Notes under the pieces: generated by a model
What the model saw: the letters and a program-made list of their open reading frames with translations, nothing else
Database searches by the model: none
What the model was told of the DNA's origin: nothing
Made by a program: the position numbers and the translations under genes
Assembly: GCA_009823505.1 (NCBI GenBank)
Contig: VZQC01001663.1
Span: 176,535 to 240,534 of the forward strand
Length of the DNA: 64,000 bases
DNA from: Rhizomys pruinosus
Taxonomy: Eukaryota; Chordata; Mammalia; Rodentia; Spalacidae
Direction: 5' to 3'
Shown here: piece after piece, positions 10,886-20,514 of the stretch
Layout: each line of letters starts with the position of its first letter
How positions within the stretch are numbered: the first letter of the stretch is position 1

Positions 10886-11395
10886 ACTTTAATGTTATGT
10901 CTGTGTACACACACAGGTTCATGCATGAATACATGTGTACAAATGTACATATGGAGGCCAGAGGTAAACTCTGGGTCTTTCTTCATGACCTCATCCCTGT
11001 TATTTCTTGTGGTTTTTTGTTTGTTGATTGGTTGAATTTATCTCACTGGCTTAGGACTTTTTGTTTTCTTTTTAAGACAGGGTTTCTCTGTAGCCCCAGC
11101 TGGCCTGGAACTTGTTATGTAGTCCATGCTGGCCTTGATCTCACAGAAATCCACCTGCTTTTTCCTGAGTGCTGGGACTACTCACCTTCTGAGTGCTGGG
11201 ACTACAGGTTTGTGCCACCATGCCTGGACTCTTGGGGCTTATTGATTAGGCTAAATTGGCTCCAGGCATCCTGCTGTCTCAACCATCCTTCGAATCGCTG
11301 GGATTACAAATGTGTGCCACTAACATGGTTTATTTTTGTACATGTGATCTCGGAATGAAATTCCAGTCCTCAAATATTTTCAGTGTTACCCATGG
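10885..11395 (-). mobile_element. B4-type SINE, antisense, split by a B1
   Basis: The left part 10,885-11,055 has 'acatatggaggccagagg' and 'ctcatccctgttatttcttg'. The right part from about 11,230 has 'ggctaaattggctccaggcatcc' and 'gctgggattacaaatgtgtgcc'. Both halves fit one antisense B4, with the B1 inserted between. Confidence 0.6.
11060..11230 (-). mobile_element. B1 SINE, antisense, with internal tandem duplication
   Basis: Typical antisense B1: 'aagacagggtttctctgtagcc' ... 'tttgtgccaccatgcctgga'. The segment ctgagtgctgggactac occurs twice, near 11,166 and 11,190, a tandem duplication of about 24 bp that lengthens the element. Confidence 0.9.
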
Positions 11396-11399
11396 TTCC

Positions 11400-12035
11400 A
11401 TTGACTTATCCTAGCTTTTCCACAACCAAGACTCTGGTAAACATAGGGACTCTACAAATCTGTTATCATATTCTACTTTGTAACACTTTTTGAATTGTTT
11501 TGTGAATATATAGGATCTCTTCTTATGGTTCTCTATTCTGTCTGGTAGAGGGATATACTTGGGATATTAGAGGGCTTCCACATACTGGAGAGGTACCCCT
11601 AAGATCTGTGGTTGATGACTAGACTTGATCTTATTCTAAAATAACATGTATGTCCAATGTAATAGGGAACAGATAGATTCACAAGTATTTTTTAATGATC
11701 AAAATAAGTTTACTATGCCTGTGTTTCCCAGTTCAGGTCCATTTAGAGATGCTTGTTGTAATTGTCTTTCTGATTCCTGGAAAGTCTCTTAAATGAAAGG
11801 CCTTCCTTTATGAATTGAGTCTTCTTGTGGGGTGACTCCATTATAGAGCAGTAGGGAATATGTGTGCATTAGAGCAAAAGCTTAGAAAGGATACATTTTA
11901 GAGAGCCCACAGCAAACCAGGATACACTTAGCATGGTTTAGTGCTAATTTTAAAATTGTTTTGGGATGAGGGTGGCCTAATTTTGTCATAAAGTATTGCT
12001 ATCATGAGAAATTATTAAGTGTTATATATTTTCAT
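11400..12035. other. Single-copy AT-rich DNA
   Basis: No feature recognised. Confidence 0.4.
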
Positions 12036-12037
12036 AG

Positions 12038-12299
12038 TTATATTTGTGTGTGTGCATGTGCGTGTGTGTGTGCGCACACGCGTGCGCGTGTGTGTGCAAG
12101 CGTGAGCACATGAGTGAAGAGCCCATGGATGAGTGTTTTGTCTGAAAGTACCTGAGTACAGCCATGTATGCAATGTCTAGGAGACCAGAAGAAGGAGCAG
12201 GATTCCCTCCAACTGGGGGTGGGTGCTGAGAATGGAACCTGGGTCCTCTGCAGGAACAGCCAGTGCTCTTATCCCTTGGATGAACCATTGATTCAGCCC
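12038..12299 (-). mobile_element. B2/B3-family SINE, antisense, tail turned into a Z-DNA-prone tract
   Basis: The tail side at 12,042-12,100 is alternating purine/pyrimidine with many CG and GC steps (gtgcgcacacgcgtgcgcgt). The body has 'gcaggattccctccaactgg', the head 'gaacagccagtgctcttatcc...attcagccct'. Confidence 0.75.
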
Positions 12300-12359
12300 T
12301 GCCAGTGTGCTCTGTCATCTGCCTGCACTATTATCTATGATTTGTTGTTCTTTGTTTTG

Positions 12360-12523
12360 GGGATTTTGTTTTATTTTGTTTTGTTTTTGAGATAGTGTTT
12401 CCTTGGAGCCCCAGCTGGGCAGGAACTAGCTATGTAGACCAGGCTTGACTCCATCTGACAGAGATCTGTCTGCTTCTGCATCCCTTGTGCTGAGATTGAA
12501 GGCATACACCCTCATTCCCAGCT
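12360..12523 (-). mobile_element. B1 SINE, antisense, diverged
   Basis: 'ttgagatagtgtttccttggagccccagct' through 'tatgtagaccaggcttgac' to 'ctcattcccagct'. Confidence 0.85.
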
Positions 12524-12639
12524 AGATTTTGTTGGTTTGCTTGCTGGTTATCATCTACATTTTGAGAGAACTGTGCCACTTGGTCATAATATTACAAGGA
12601 AAGAAATCACCATGCTTAGGGAAAATGCTATTCCTTTAA

Positions 12640-12787
12640 GTTTTAGATTTTGATTGTACATATGTGGAGGTTAGAGGACAATTTAATGGAGCTAGTTCTC
12701 TCTTTCCTTCCTTTACCTGGGTCCCAGGAATTGAACTTGCCAGTCTCAGCAGTAATCCTTGACCTGTTGAGCCACCTTGCATGCCTC
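12640..12787 (-). mobile_element. RSINE1/B4-type SINE, antisense
   Basis: 'tgtggaggttagaggacaat' and 'caggaattgaacttgccagtctc...acctgttgagccacc' are the antisense RSINE1 order. Confidence 0.7.
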
Positions 12788-12979
12788 ATGTATTTTGTTC
12801 TTGTTCTTCCTTTCTCTCACTCTCTCTGAGCTCTAAGACCCTTTAAGAATTTTTTTCCATCTAGACAAATCTAAGGCATTCTTAAAGGCTGTATGCAGTC
12901 AGCCTGAGGGCTGGGAACATGACTCAGTACAAAAAAACCTGAGCTCAATCCATAGAACCCACATATGAATGATGGGTGT

Positions 12980-14048
12980 GGGGGCTGGAGAGATGTCTCA
13001 GAGGTTAAAAGCACTGGCTGTTATTGCAGAGGTTTGGTACTCAGCACTCACATGGTGGCTAACAAGTGTCAGCAACTCTCTAGTTCCAGGGAATCAGACA
13101 CCCTCTTTTTTTTTTTAATTTAATTTTTATTGATGGTTTGTGCATTTCGTACATCATTTTCCAATTCAGATCAGGCATATTTCCCTTTCCCTTCCCCCCC
13201 ACCCCCACCCCATCCCAGATCATGTATTCTGCCATAACTGTCCTGCATCTTTCAGGTTTTTATTTTTTTTTTATTTTTTAGCTATAAGTGATATTCCATG
13301 AGTATAAGCATCCTTCGTGCAAAACCAATCTACAGACTGTTGTGCCCAAACCCCCACAGTCCCACCATTCAGTGGGGGGGGGGTGACAGGTTGTTTGTTC
13401 AATCAAGTTGATCAAATGAGTGTCCAGACTACATCGCTGTAGTTTCACCATTCACCCCAATTGCAGCCTTTACATTCTACCACGCCCCCTCTTCCGCAGA
13501 TTGTTCCCTAGGCTTAGAAAAGGGGCACAGGTGGATGAGAAGTAAAACTGTCCTCTCTCTCTGGAGCTGTTGACTTGGATTCTGGTCATTTCTGGCTGTT
13601 TCCTTTCATGGGCTGACAGTTTGTTCAGGAGTAACCTTTCGATCCTACTAATGAAGCACAAGCAATTAGATATATAGGTATTTAAGCAGCACTAATAGTT
13701 ATGGTAGGTTACTTTGGCATAGACACATATGTTTGGATGATATGTTAATCCATGAATTACATTTTTACCCCCTGATAAATATGACAGGGTCTTACTGTGG
13801 CTTATAACATCTCCTAACCTGTAGAGGATGTAGGCTTGTGGCATCAGCCATGGGTTATTCCTCCAAGGAGAGAGCCAATAGCCAATTAGATTTGGGATGT
13901 ACAGGCACATGGCTGCCTCTGCTGCACAGTATTTCCAGGCAGGTGAGGTGTAGCTGGTGCTGACGGTGGAGTCACCCTCTTTTGACCCCCATGGGTATTG
14001 CATGGCTTGGGTGCACTTAAATGCATCCAGGTAGCATATTCATATACT
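12980..14048 (+). mobile_element. B2 SINE, sense, split by an L1 3' end
   Basis: 5' part 12,980-13,108: gggggctggagagatgtctc to 'gaatcagacaccctcttt'. 3' part 13,973-14,048: 'caccctcttttgacccccatggg' to 'catatacttaaaataat'. The phrase caccctctttt occurs at both joints, so it is the TSD of the L1. Confidence 0.88.
13107..13972 (-). mobile_element. L1 3' end, 5'-truncated, antisense (lineage-specific 3' UTR form A)
   Basis: Left end is poly(T), followed on the minus strand by an AATAAA context (accatcaataaaaatt) and a G-rich stretch at 13,193-13,216. An A tail, a G-rich polypurine stretch and a TSD are the marks of L1 target-primed insertion. The 103- and 63-residue minus-strand frames are 3' UTR. 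Similar sequence recurs at 15.9, 57.0 and 59.2 kb. I cannot match the region beyond the G-rich part to a mouse or rat L1 3' UTR. Confidence 0.7.
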
Positions 14049-14260
14049 TAAAATAATCAAAATAATAATTTTTTGAAACGAAAGATGAGTATGGTCAGGG
14101 TGCATTTGCAATCACAGCCCTGGGAGAAATGGGCCTCACTGGGGCTTGCTGTTCTGCCAGCCTGTGCTACTCAGCAAGGTCTAGGGCAGTGAGAGACCCC
14201 ATCTCAGAGAAGAAGGTTGAGGACTCCTAAGGAATGACAGATGGGTAGGATTGAGCTCTG

Positions 14261-14264
14261 GCAC

Positions 14265-14297
<33 letters not shown>

Positions 14298-14320
14298 ATT
14301 GGCACACACAATTGGACACT
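14261..14320. repeat. (CA)n microsatellite
   Basis: CA units with two interruptions at the tail of the sense B4. A 'ggcacacacaattgg'-like phrase is repeated twice at the right end. Confidence 0.92.
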
Positions 14321-14669
14321 GCAAACTGACAAGGATAATTGGAGAAATCAAGTTCTAACTGTGACTGAGAATATCATTTTATAGACTGTTTTAAGTATGA
14401 TATTCTGTGGTCTTACACGATGCTAGTTTATCATATTTTTAAAGGTTTTATTTTAAATTCATTAACGCTTCCAGTCAATTGTCATGGACAGGCACTTGCC
14501 TGTAAGAAACTTGGCTTTCCTTTAGCTGCGCAAAAGCCGTAGCTAGAGGTGTTCACAGTGGTTATCAAGGAACATTGCTGATTGTAGCCACTGATATAAT
14601 GAGATGGCTCCCCAGTAGCTTTGGAGGTGTCATTCTAAATCAGTGCCTTTTATTGTCTGGTGTTCATGT

Positions 14670-14968
14670 CTATTCCTATAGATGTGAGATCCACAGTGCG
14701 GGTGTGGATGTCAGAGGAAAACTCTGTACACTGATCCTCACCTCCCACCTTGTTTGAGGCAGTCTCTTTTGATTTTCTGCTAAATACCTCAGGCTAGCTG
14801 GCCCCCATGCACTCTCCTGTGTCTAACTCCAGTCTCTCCATACAAGGACTGGAATTACCAACTTTTACTCTGCTGTGTCTGATGTTTATGTGCATTCTGG
14901 GATTCAAACTCTGATCCTTTTGCTTGAATATTAAGTGTTCTACCGACTGAGCAATCTCCCCAACCCTG
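14670..14968 (-). mobile_element. B4-type SINE, antisense
   Basis: 'gtgtggatgtcagaggaaaac', 'cttgtttgaggcagtctctt', 'caggctagctggcccccatgcactctcc', and the tRNA-like end 'gttctaccgactgagcaatctccccaaccc'. Confidence 0.78.
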
Positions 14969-15117
14969 CCCTTTCTGTAAAGTAAAAGCCATAATAGGTA
15001 CTTTAATTTGTGTCAAAATTCCCAAGCATTTTAGCCATCTTTATGAAATCATTTTGGGAGACAAGAAAGTATTTTTAAGAGTTAATATACACTTTAGGAT
15101 TAAAAACACTTATATGT

Positions 15118-15325
15118 GGATGGGAGTGATGGCTCAGCTGTTCAAAACACTAGTCTTGCAGAGGATCTGAGTTTGGTTCCCCAAACCCAAGTCCAGTGGC
15201 CTATAACTGCCTGTAACTCCAGTTCCAGGTGATCTGATGCCCTACTCTGGCCTCTCCAGACACCTACACTTACATGTAAACACCCTCCTGTCCACAAGCA
15301 CATAATTAAAAATATATCTTTAAAA
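15118..15325 (+). mobile_element. B2/B3-family SINE
   Basis: 'gggagtgatggctcagctgttc', 'cttgcagaggatctgag', 'gtaactccagttccaggtgatctgatgccc', tail 'cacataattaaaaatatat'. Confidence 0.85.
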
Positions 15326-15706
15326 ACTTGTGTGAAATGGTGGAATCCTAAGAGACTATCCAGAGCCGAGATCTGTGCCTCAGTCTCTGAAAAGCCATTC
15401 CCTATGTTACAGGTAAAGACCAATTTTCTTAGGCTATTTCATGCTTGAGGTAGTATTTGCAAGTTTCACTATTGAGGTAACCCTGACTCAGGCTCTTGTG
15501 AGTTGGAATTCTGGTGCAATTTCCTGCCTTTTACAGAGCTATCTATGAGAAATTTTCTCTTTCGCTTTCTGTTCTCTTTCTGTCATGGGAAGTCAAAGAA
15601 GACAGCTTCCCTCCATTGCCGCTTCACTGCAGCTTTCCACATGACACACTCACAGAGTGTTCAAAGGATTCGGAGAAGTGGATCTTTCAGTAGAGAGAGA
15701 AATATT
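15325..15706. other. Unassigned sequence ending in a long A tract
   Basis: Not matched to a family. It is less AT-rich than its surroundings and ends directly in a 38-bp A-rich run, so it could be the 3' end of a retroposed transcript. There is no AATAAA just before the A run, and no TSD was found. The 95-residue frame that runs into the A tract is not credible as a gene. Confidence 0.3.
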
Positions 15707-15715
15707 AAAAAAAAC

Positions 15716-15744
<29 letters not shown>
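15707..15744. repeat. Poly(A) tract
   Basis: 38 bp of A with a single C near the left end. Confidence 0.95.
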
Positions 15745-15746
<2 letters not shown>

Positions 15747-15890
15747 ACGAGTCCAAAGGGAAAGACGAAAAGGGGAGAAAACCAGGCTGAGGGCCTTTTG
15801 GGATGAAAGTGTTGTCTCTCTCTCCTCTGGGCCGGCTTCACAATGGAAGCTCTTAGGTGGCCATGAATCTTCCTTGAGATTCTCTCTCTC

Positions 15891-16940
15891 TTTTTTTTTT
15901 TTGTTGACTGTGTTGTTTTGTATCATCACATTTTCAACACTTCCGGTTCGGCACTACTATCCCCCTTCCCTTCCCCCCCCACCCCATCCCTACCCTCCCA
16001 GATCATGCATTCTGCCGTAAGTTTTTCTGCATCTTTCTCTGCTTTTTTTGTTTTGTTTTCATTTTTTTTTAACAATAAGCGATTAATTTGTGAGTACAAG
16101 CATCCTTCATGCGTAAAAACCAAATTTGCAAGGCAGTTGATCCCAAACCCACACGCTCATGGTCCACCATCCAGCAGGGGAGCTTGTAGGTTTCAATCCG
16201 TTGAGCAATGAGTGTCCAGCCTATATGTTTGTAGTTTCACCATTAACCCCAGTCGAAGCCCTACATCTACCACGCCCCTCTTCCGCAGATTGTTCCTAGG
16301 CTTAGAAAAGGGGGCAGGTGGCATCAGAAGCAAACAGTCTTACTTCTCTGGAGCTGATGTTTGGTCTCTGTCAGTTTGGCTGTTTCCTTTCATGGGCTGC
16401 CAGCTTGTCTAGGCATAACCTTTCGAATCCTACGAATGAAGCGATGCTGCCAATTAGATATTTATTTGGTATTAAAACAGTATATACATAGCCTTTCGAT
16501 TCTACTAATGAAGCACAAGTATTAGAGATATAGGTATTTAAACAGCACTAATGTTATGGTAGGTTCTTTGGTATAGGAACAGATGTTGGATGGTATGTTA
16601 AGTAATGATTTACATTTTCTTTTTTTTTTTTTTTTTTATTTCCGTACGTGTATGAATGTATTGTGTGCATGCAAGTCTGTGCACCGTGACGTGCAATGCC
16701 GTGGAGGTCAGAAGAGGGCGTCGGACTCCCCTGGAACTGGAGTTCTCCTGGAATTGGAGTTTCAGACGGCTCTCGGCCACCATGTGGGTGCTGGGGATCG
16801 AACCCGGGTCCTCTGCAAGAGCGGTCGGCGCTCTTAACCGCTAGGCCATCGCTCCAGCCCTGATTTACATTTTCTTCTGTTAAGTATGGCAGGGTCTTCG
16901 TGTGGTTTATAACATCTCCTAACCATTAGAGGGTATAATA
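15891..16940 (-). mobile_element. L1 3' end (form A), antisense, holding a B2 and an internal duplication
   Basis: Poly(T) start, then a C-rich run at 15,961-15,999 (a G-rich run on the element's strand). The body is parallel to 13.1-13.8 kb: 'gagtgtccagcctatatg', 'accacgcccctcttccgcag', 'ttcctttcatgggctgcc'. The segment with 'cctttcga.tctac.aatgaagc' is present twice (16,420-16,470 and 16,492-16,545), a duplication of about 75 bp not seen in the 13-kb copy. The right boundary is approximate. Confidence 0.7.
16621..16860 (-). mobile_element. B2 SINE, full length, young, with 15-bp TSD
   Basis: Perfect duplication tgatttacattttct at 16606-16620 and 16861-16875. The body keeps most CpG sites (ccgtacgtg, gcgtcgg, gcggtcggcgctc), which suggests recent insertion. 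It carries the duplicated 'tggaactggagttctcctgg' block. It interrupts the L1 fragment, so it is younger than that copy. Confidence 0.96.
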
Positions 16941-17018
16941 TTTCTTGTGGAGAGGGATGCATATTAAAAGAACAACAACAGAAAGATTGCATCAGAAGGC
17001 TGACTGAAATGGTGACTC

Positions 17019-17040
17019 GGGAGGGGTGGGAGGGGTGGGA
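17019..17040 (+). other. Potential G-quadruplex
   Basis: GGGAGGGGTGGGAGGGG plus TGGG: five G runs of 3-4 with single-base loops on the plus strand, from an 11-bp tandem duplication (gaggggtggga-like). Not part of a recognised repeat. Confidence 0.7.
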
Positions 17041-17511
17041 GAGGGACACGGGTGTAGAGATCTCTTAATGGTAGGGATAGTGACAGTACCAGGGGCCATC
17101 AAACACCCAGCAACCCTTTGGTCTAACTCAGGCTCCAACTATGCTTCTCTTCTTTACACTGAATTTTGCCCAAGGAGTCTGGCCTGCCTCAGACATTCAG
17201 TTACTCATTTTGTAAAGGAAAATGTTAGTTCATGAAAAATGGGCATCAATTTTAGCAGGTGAAGGAAGAGGACCTCTCTTCCATAATGAGATGCAAGTAC
17301 AAGATATTTGATTCATGTATGTCATTCTATTTTTTTATAAATATCATTCCATTCTTAGCATAGTTGGTACTACGTTTGGATAACTCATCAGTTCTACCTA
17401 AAGGTCCATGCAGTCACAGAAATGGCCATGGCTGTTACTAATTCCTTAACTATTTAATAACCATCTCCTAAGTAATATGTTGCTACTAAGAAACACTAGA
17501 GTTCTTCATTA
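17041..17511. other. Single-copy DNA
   Basis: No family recognised. A 69-residue plus-strand frame (17,026-17,235) begins in the G-rich tract and has no recognisable domain. I see no support for a gene. Confidence 0.4.
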
Positions 17512-17901
17512 ATGGCTGAGGAGACAGCTCGGTTAATAAACCTGATACCTTATAAGTATGAGGACCCCAGGTGGATCCCCGAAGTCTTCATTAAAACAAA
17601 CAAAATAGGTGTGGTGGCATACACTTGTAGTTCCAGCACTTTGGACAAAAGGTAGGCAGATTCCTGCGGTTCAATGGCCAATCAGCCTAGAATACATGGA
17701 GCATTCCAGGCTAGTGAGATAGCCTGTCTCATAAAAACAAAAACAAAATAACAACAACAAAATCCCTCAGAACAAAACAAACAAAGAAAACAAAATAAAC
17801 AGGGTAGATAGTGTCTGAGGGACAACATCTGATTTTGAACCCTGATCCTCACAAGAATACACATTTACACATACACACTTGCACACATACCCACTGAGAC
17901 A

Positions 17902-17940
<39 letters not shown>
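17512..17940 (+). mobile_element. B4-type SINE with (CA)n tail
   Basis: 'ggctgaggagacagctcgg', 'gtgtggtggcatacacttgtag' (B1-like part), 'cctcacaagaatacaca', then (CA)n at 17,900-17,938. An A/C-rich insertion lies at about 17,730-17,800. Confidence 0.72.
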
Positions 17941-18471
17941 CTTTATCTTCTTGCTGAATCAGGAACTTGTATTTTATTCAGTCTTGACCTGAGATTTATG
18001 CATTATCACAGATTATTTTTCTCCTTTATGGGCACCCTAAATTTTGTTACTCTAGATCTCTGGCTGTTCTTTCTTAGAACCCGATTTGGATCCTTTGTCC
18101 TTTGCCAAGTTCTGAAATATCATTTACCCAATCCTTTTACAACTTTCTTATCCACTTTCTTCTTTCTACTTGCCTGCTGTTTTCCCCACTTCTAACACTC
18201 AGAAGACGAAGCCTCTTTACTTATTTGGCTGCTGACTCTTGAATCACAGTCTGATCCCAAAACCCTTGTCTCCTGTCCTAATTTTTGCCAGTAGATAAAT
18301 ACTTAACATTTGACCATATTTGAATATAAGAAAGCAGTGACCCAATACCTATCTTGAATCCAAAGAAAGGTCTTTTTGTTCAGGCTAGCTAAATATTCCC
18401 TTTTGTATGCTAACCCTGACACAATGCTCTAAGACTAGATTCTGCATGCTAAGATTACCCATTTAACGTCT
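17941..18471. other. Single-copy DNA
   Basis: No repeat or gene recognised. The 65-residue frame at 17,998-18,195 is phenylalanine/leucine-rich and chance-like. Confidence 0.4.
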
Positions 18472-18536
18472 GTATTAGTCAAGGTTCTCAAGAGGAATAG
18501 AACCAACAGTCTGATATACCACATATACATACACAC
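18472..18536 (-). mobile_element. LTR-like fragment, tentative
   Basis: 'gtctgtattagtcaaggttctc...gaggaatagaacca' resembles a widespread mammalian LTR-type antisense start. It is cut off by the following microsatellite. The family is not certain. Confidence 0.3.
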
Positions 18537-18583
<47 letters not shown>

Positions 18584-18705
18584 CTATCATCTATATGTCT
18601 ATTAGTCTTTCTGTTGGTCCATCTGTCTATCTATTGATCTGTCTATTATCTATATCTATATCTATATCTATATCTATATCTATATCTATATCTATCTATC
18701 TATTT
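18537..18705. repeat. (ATCT)n and (TATATC)n compound microsatellite
   Basis: About 11 ATCT units (18,539-18,583), an imperfect stretch, then about 8 hexamer units tatatc (18,648-18,690). A hexamer phase arising beside a tetramer array is uncommon. A TTTA array follows at 18,746-18,770. Confidence 0.93.
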
Positions 18706-19207
18706 CACTTTCAAAATTGACTTCAAGTAGAAGCTTGACAACAGGTGACTTATTTATTTATTTATTTATTTTACCTACTAAGCTATCTTGCCTGCTCAGT
18801 GGCACACAGTTTTGAAAAAGCACTGGAGAGTGTAAGAAAACTAGTGCTTAATTAGAGAGAAAAGTAACAGGCCCTGGATATTTGAGGTTTTAAAGTACAA
18901 TGAGTTTTCATTTTACTTTTTACTTGGACCAGCTATGTTTTGGTTAAAATAATAGCTCAAAGGAATATTTCATTACATTATCATCCTCATATGCCCTTGC
19001 TTGATTTTGGTGATGTAACTATGTTAGCAAAGATCTCTGATGTGAAACAATGGACTTTGGGTGACCAAGAGTGTGGCAGAGATGGAAGCAAGATCGGTTT
19101 TGAAGGACAAGGAAACACCCAGCCAAGAACATTAAACTCTCCTGGTTTAGTTTTCCAGAGGATAGACACTAACACATGATCAACCATTAGTTTGCAGTGG
19201 GAAATCT

Positions 19208-19618
19208 GTGTTCATATATAGCTATATGTGCATATATATATGTGTACATGCTTGTGTATGTTTATGTGTGTACACCTATATGCATGCATGAACATAGGCT
19301 GAGTGTACATATGTGCATATGTTAACATGTGTATATTAGTGTAGGTATATATGCATGTATATTTGTTCATGCATACATGTGTATATGTATGTGTGTGTTT
19401 GTATGTGTGTATATTTATATATGTGTACATATATGTATGAGTATATGCATGTAAATCATATGCATTTAATATATTTGTATGTATGTATGTGTGTACATGA
19501 GTTTAAATGTGCATCTGTTTGTATGTGTGTATGCTTGTATTTATGTGTATACATTTATATATGTGTAAATGCTTGTGTGTCTATATGTGTTTGTGGTTCT
19601 GTGCATGCATGTAAATGA
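19208..19618. repeat. Degenerate TG/TA alternating tract, about 400 bp
   Basis: A long low-complexity region of tgtgta, tatatg and tgcatg units with almost perfect purine-pyrimidine alternation on both strands. The tyrosine/valine/cysteine-rich frames on either strand are artefacts of it. Confidence 0.88.
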
Positions 19619-20029
19619 GTATTTACAAGGGAATGAGAAATAGAAAGCAATTTATAAGGACAGACATGATAATGATGTTAATCTCCAATATCAGAGGGTC
19701 CTGGATCATGATGCTATCTAATGAGAGTAAGCTAGAAAAGTCAAATTAGGTCTATAATCTATCCAGAGTATTGATTTCAATATTATCTTAATTCAATTTT
19801 CTTGCAGAATCTTGAAATCTAGAATTTTATATTATTTATATCTCAGGGCTTGGTCAGGATTATAACATAAAATATTTATCTAACATACTTGGAATGGGAG
19901 ACCATTTGTGTGGGAAGCATCTGCTATTCTTACATAAGGCCAGCCAGCGTGCCTTCTTTCAAAACATCATCAGGATTCTATAATAATGCTCATTCCTCAG
20001 TTGAGCTCGCCTTTCACTTTTTATTTCTT

Positions 20030-20218
20030 AAAATATTTTATGTAATAGTCTTATTTTTATCTGTCTTATTGTATTGCCTGCATGAATGTAAATGCAAATG
20101 TGTCACATAGTGCCCCTGGGATTCAGAAGGGTGCATCAGAAACCCTGGAACTAGAGTTATAGATGGTTGTTAGCCATCATGCTAGGACTCTACAGGTGAT
20201 CTAAACTGCTGAGCCCCA
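20030..20218 (-). mobile_element. B2/B3-family SINE, antisense
   Basis: 'gcctgcatgaatgtaaatgc', 'ccctggaactagagttatagatggttgttagccatcatg', end 'aaactgctgagcccc'. Confidence 0.8.
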
Positions 20219-20304
20219 TCCTTTACTTTTTTACAAATCTATGAAGTGTCTTCATATTTCCCCAGAAAGTAATTATAATTTACAAGAAAAATAATTTAAA
20301 TTAC

Positions 20305-20505
20305 TTTAAAACTCACATATTTTGTGTGTGGCNATATATATGAAGACCTCAGGCCAGGAGAGGGTGTCAGGGTGTCAGATCCCTCAGGATCTGGAATCAC
20401 AGGCAATTGTGACCTGACCTAACATGGGTGCTTGAAGATTAACTCAGTCCTTTAGAAGAGCAGTACACATTCTTAACCACTTAGTTGTTTCTCTAAACCA
20501 TAATA
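20305..20505 (-). mobile_element. B2/B3-family SINE, antisense, containing an N
   Basis: 'gaagacctcaggccaggagagggtgtcag', 'cctaacatgggtgcttgaagatt', 'gaagagcagtacacattcttaacc'. The base at 20,333 is N, and 'agggtgtc' is doubled just after it. Confidence 0.7.
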
Positions 20506-20514
20506 TAATTTTTT

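Larger units (their letters stand above)
12905..14300 (+). mobile_element. B4 SINE, sense, split by a B2 that is itself split by an L1
   Basis: 5' part 12,905-12,978: ID-like 'gagggctgggaacatgactcag...gagctcaatcc'. 3' part about 14,050-14,300: 'ggcttgctgttctgccagcctg', 'gagagaccccatctcagagaaga', ending in a CA tract. The pieces match adjacent halves of one B4, so it is the outer layer of a three-level nest. Confidence 0.72.

Noticed and set aside
10897..11358. 153-codon plus-strand frame, the longest listed
   Set aside because: It is antisense B4 plus antisense B1. The Cys/Trp/His pattern (ECWDY repeats) is the translated B1 duplication, not a zinc finger.
15503..15790. 95-codon frame ending in a poly-lysine run
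   Set aside because: The lysines come from the poly(A) tract; no homology recognised.
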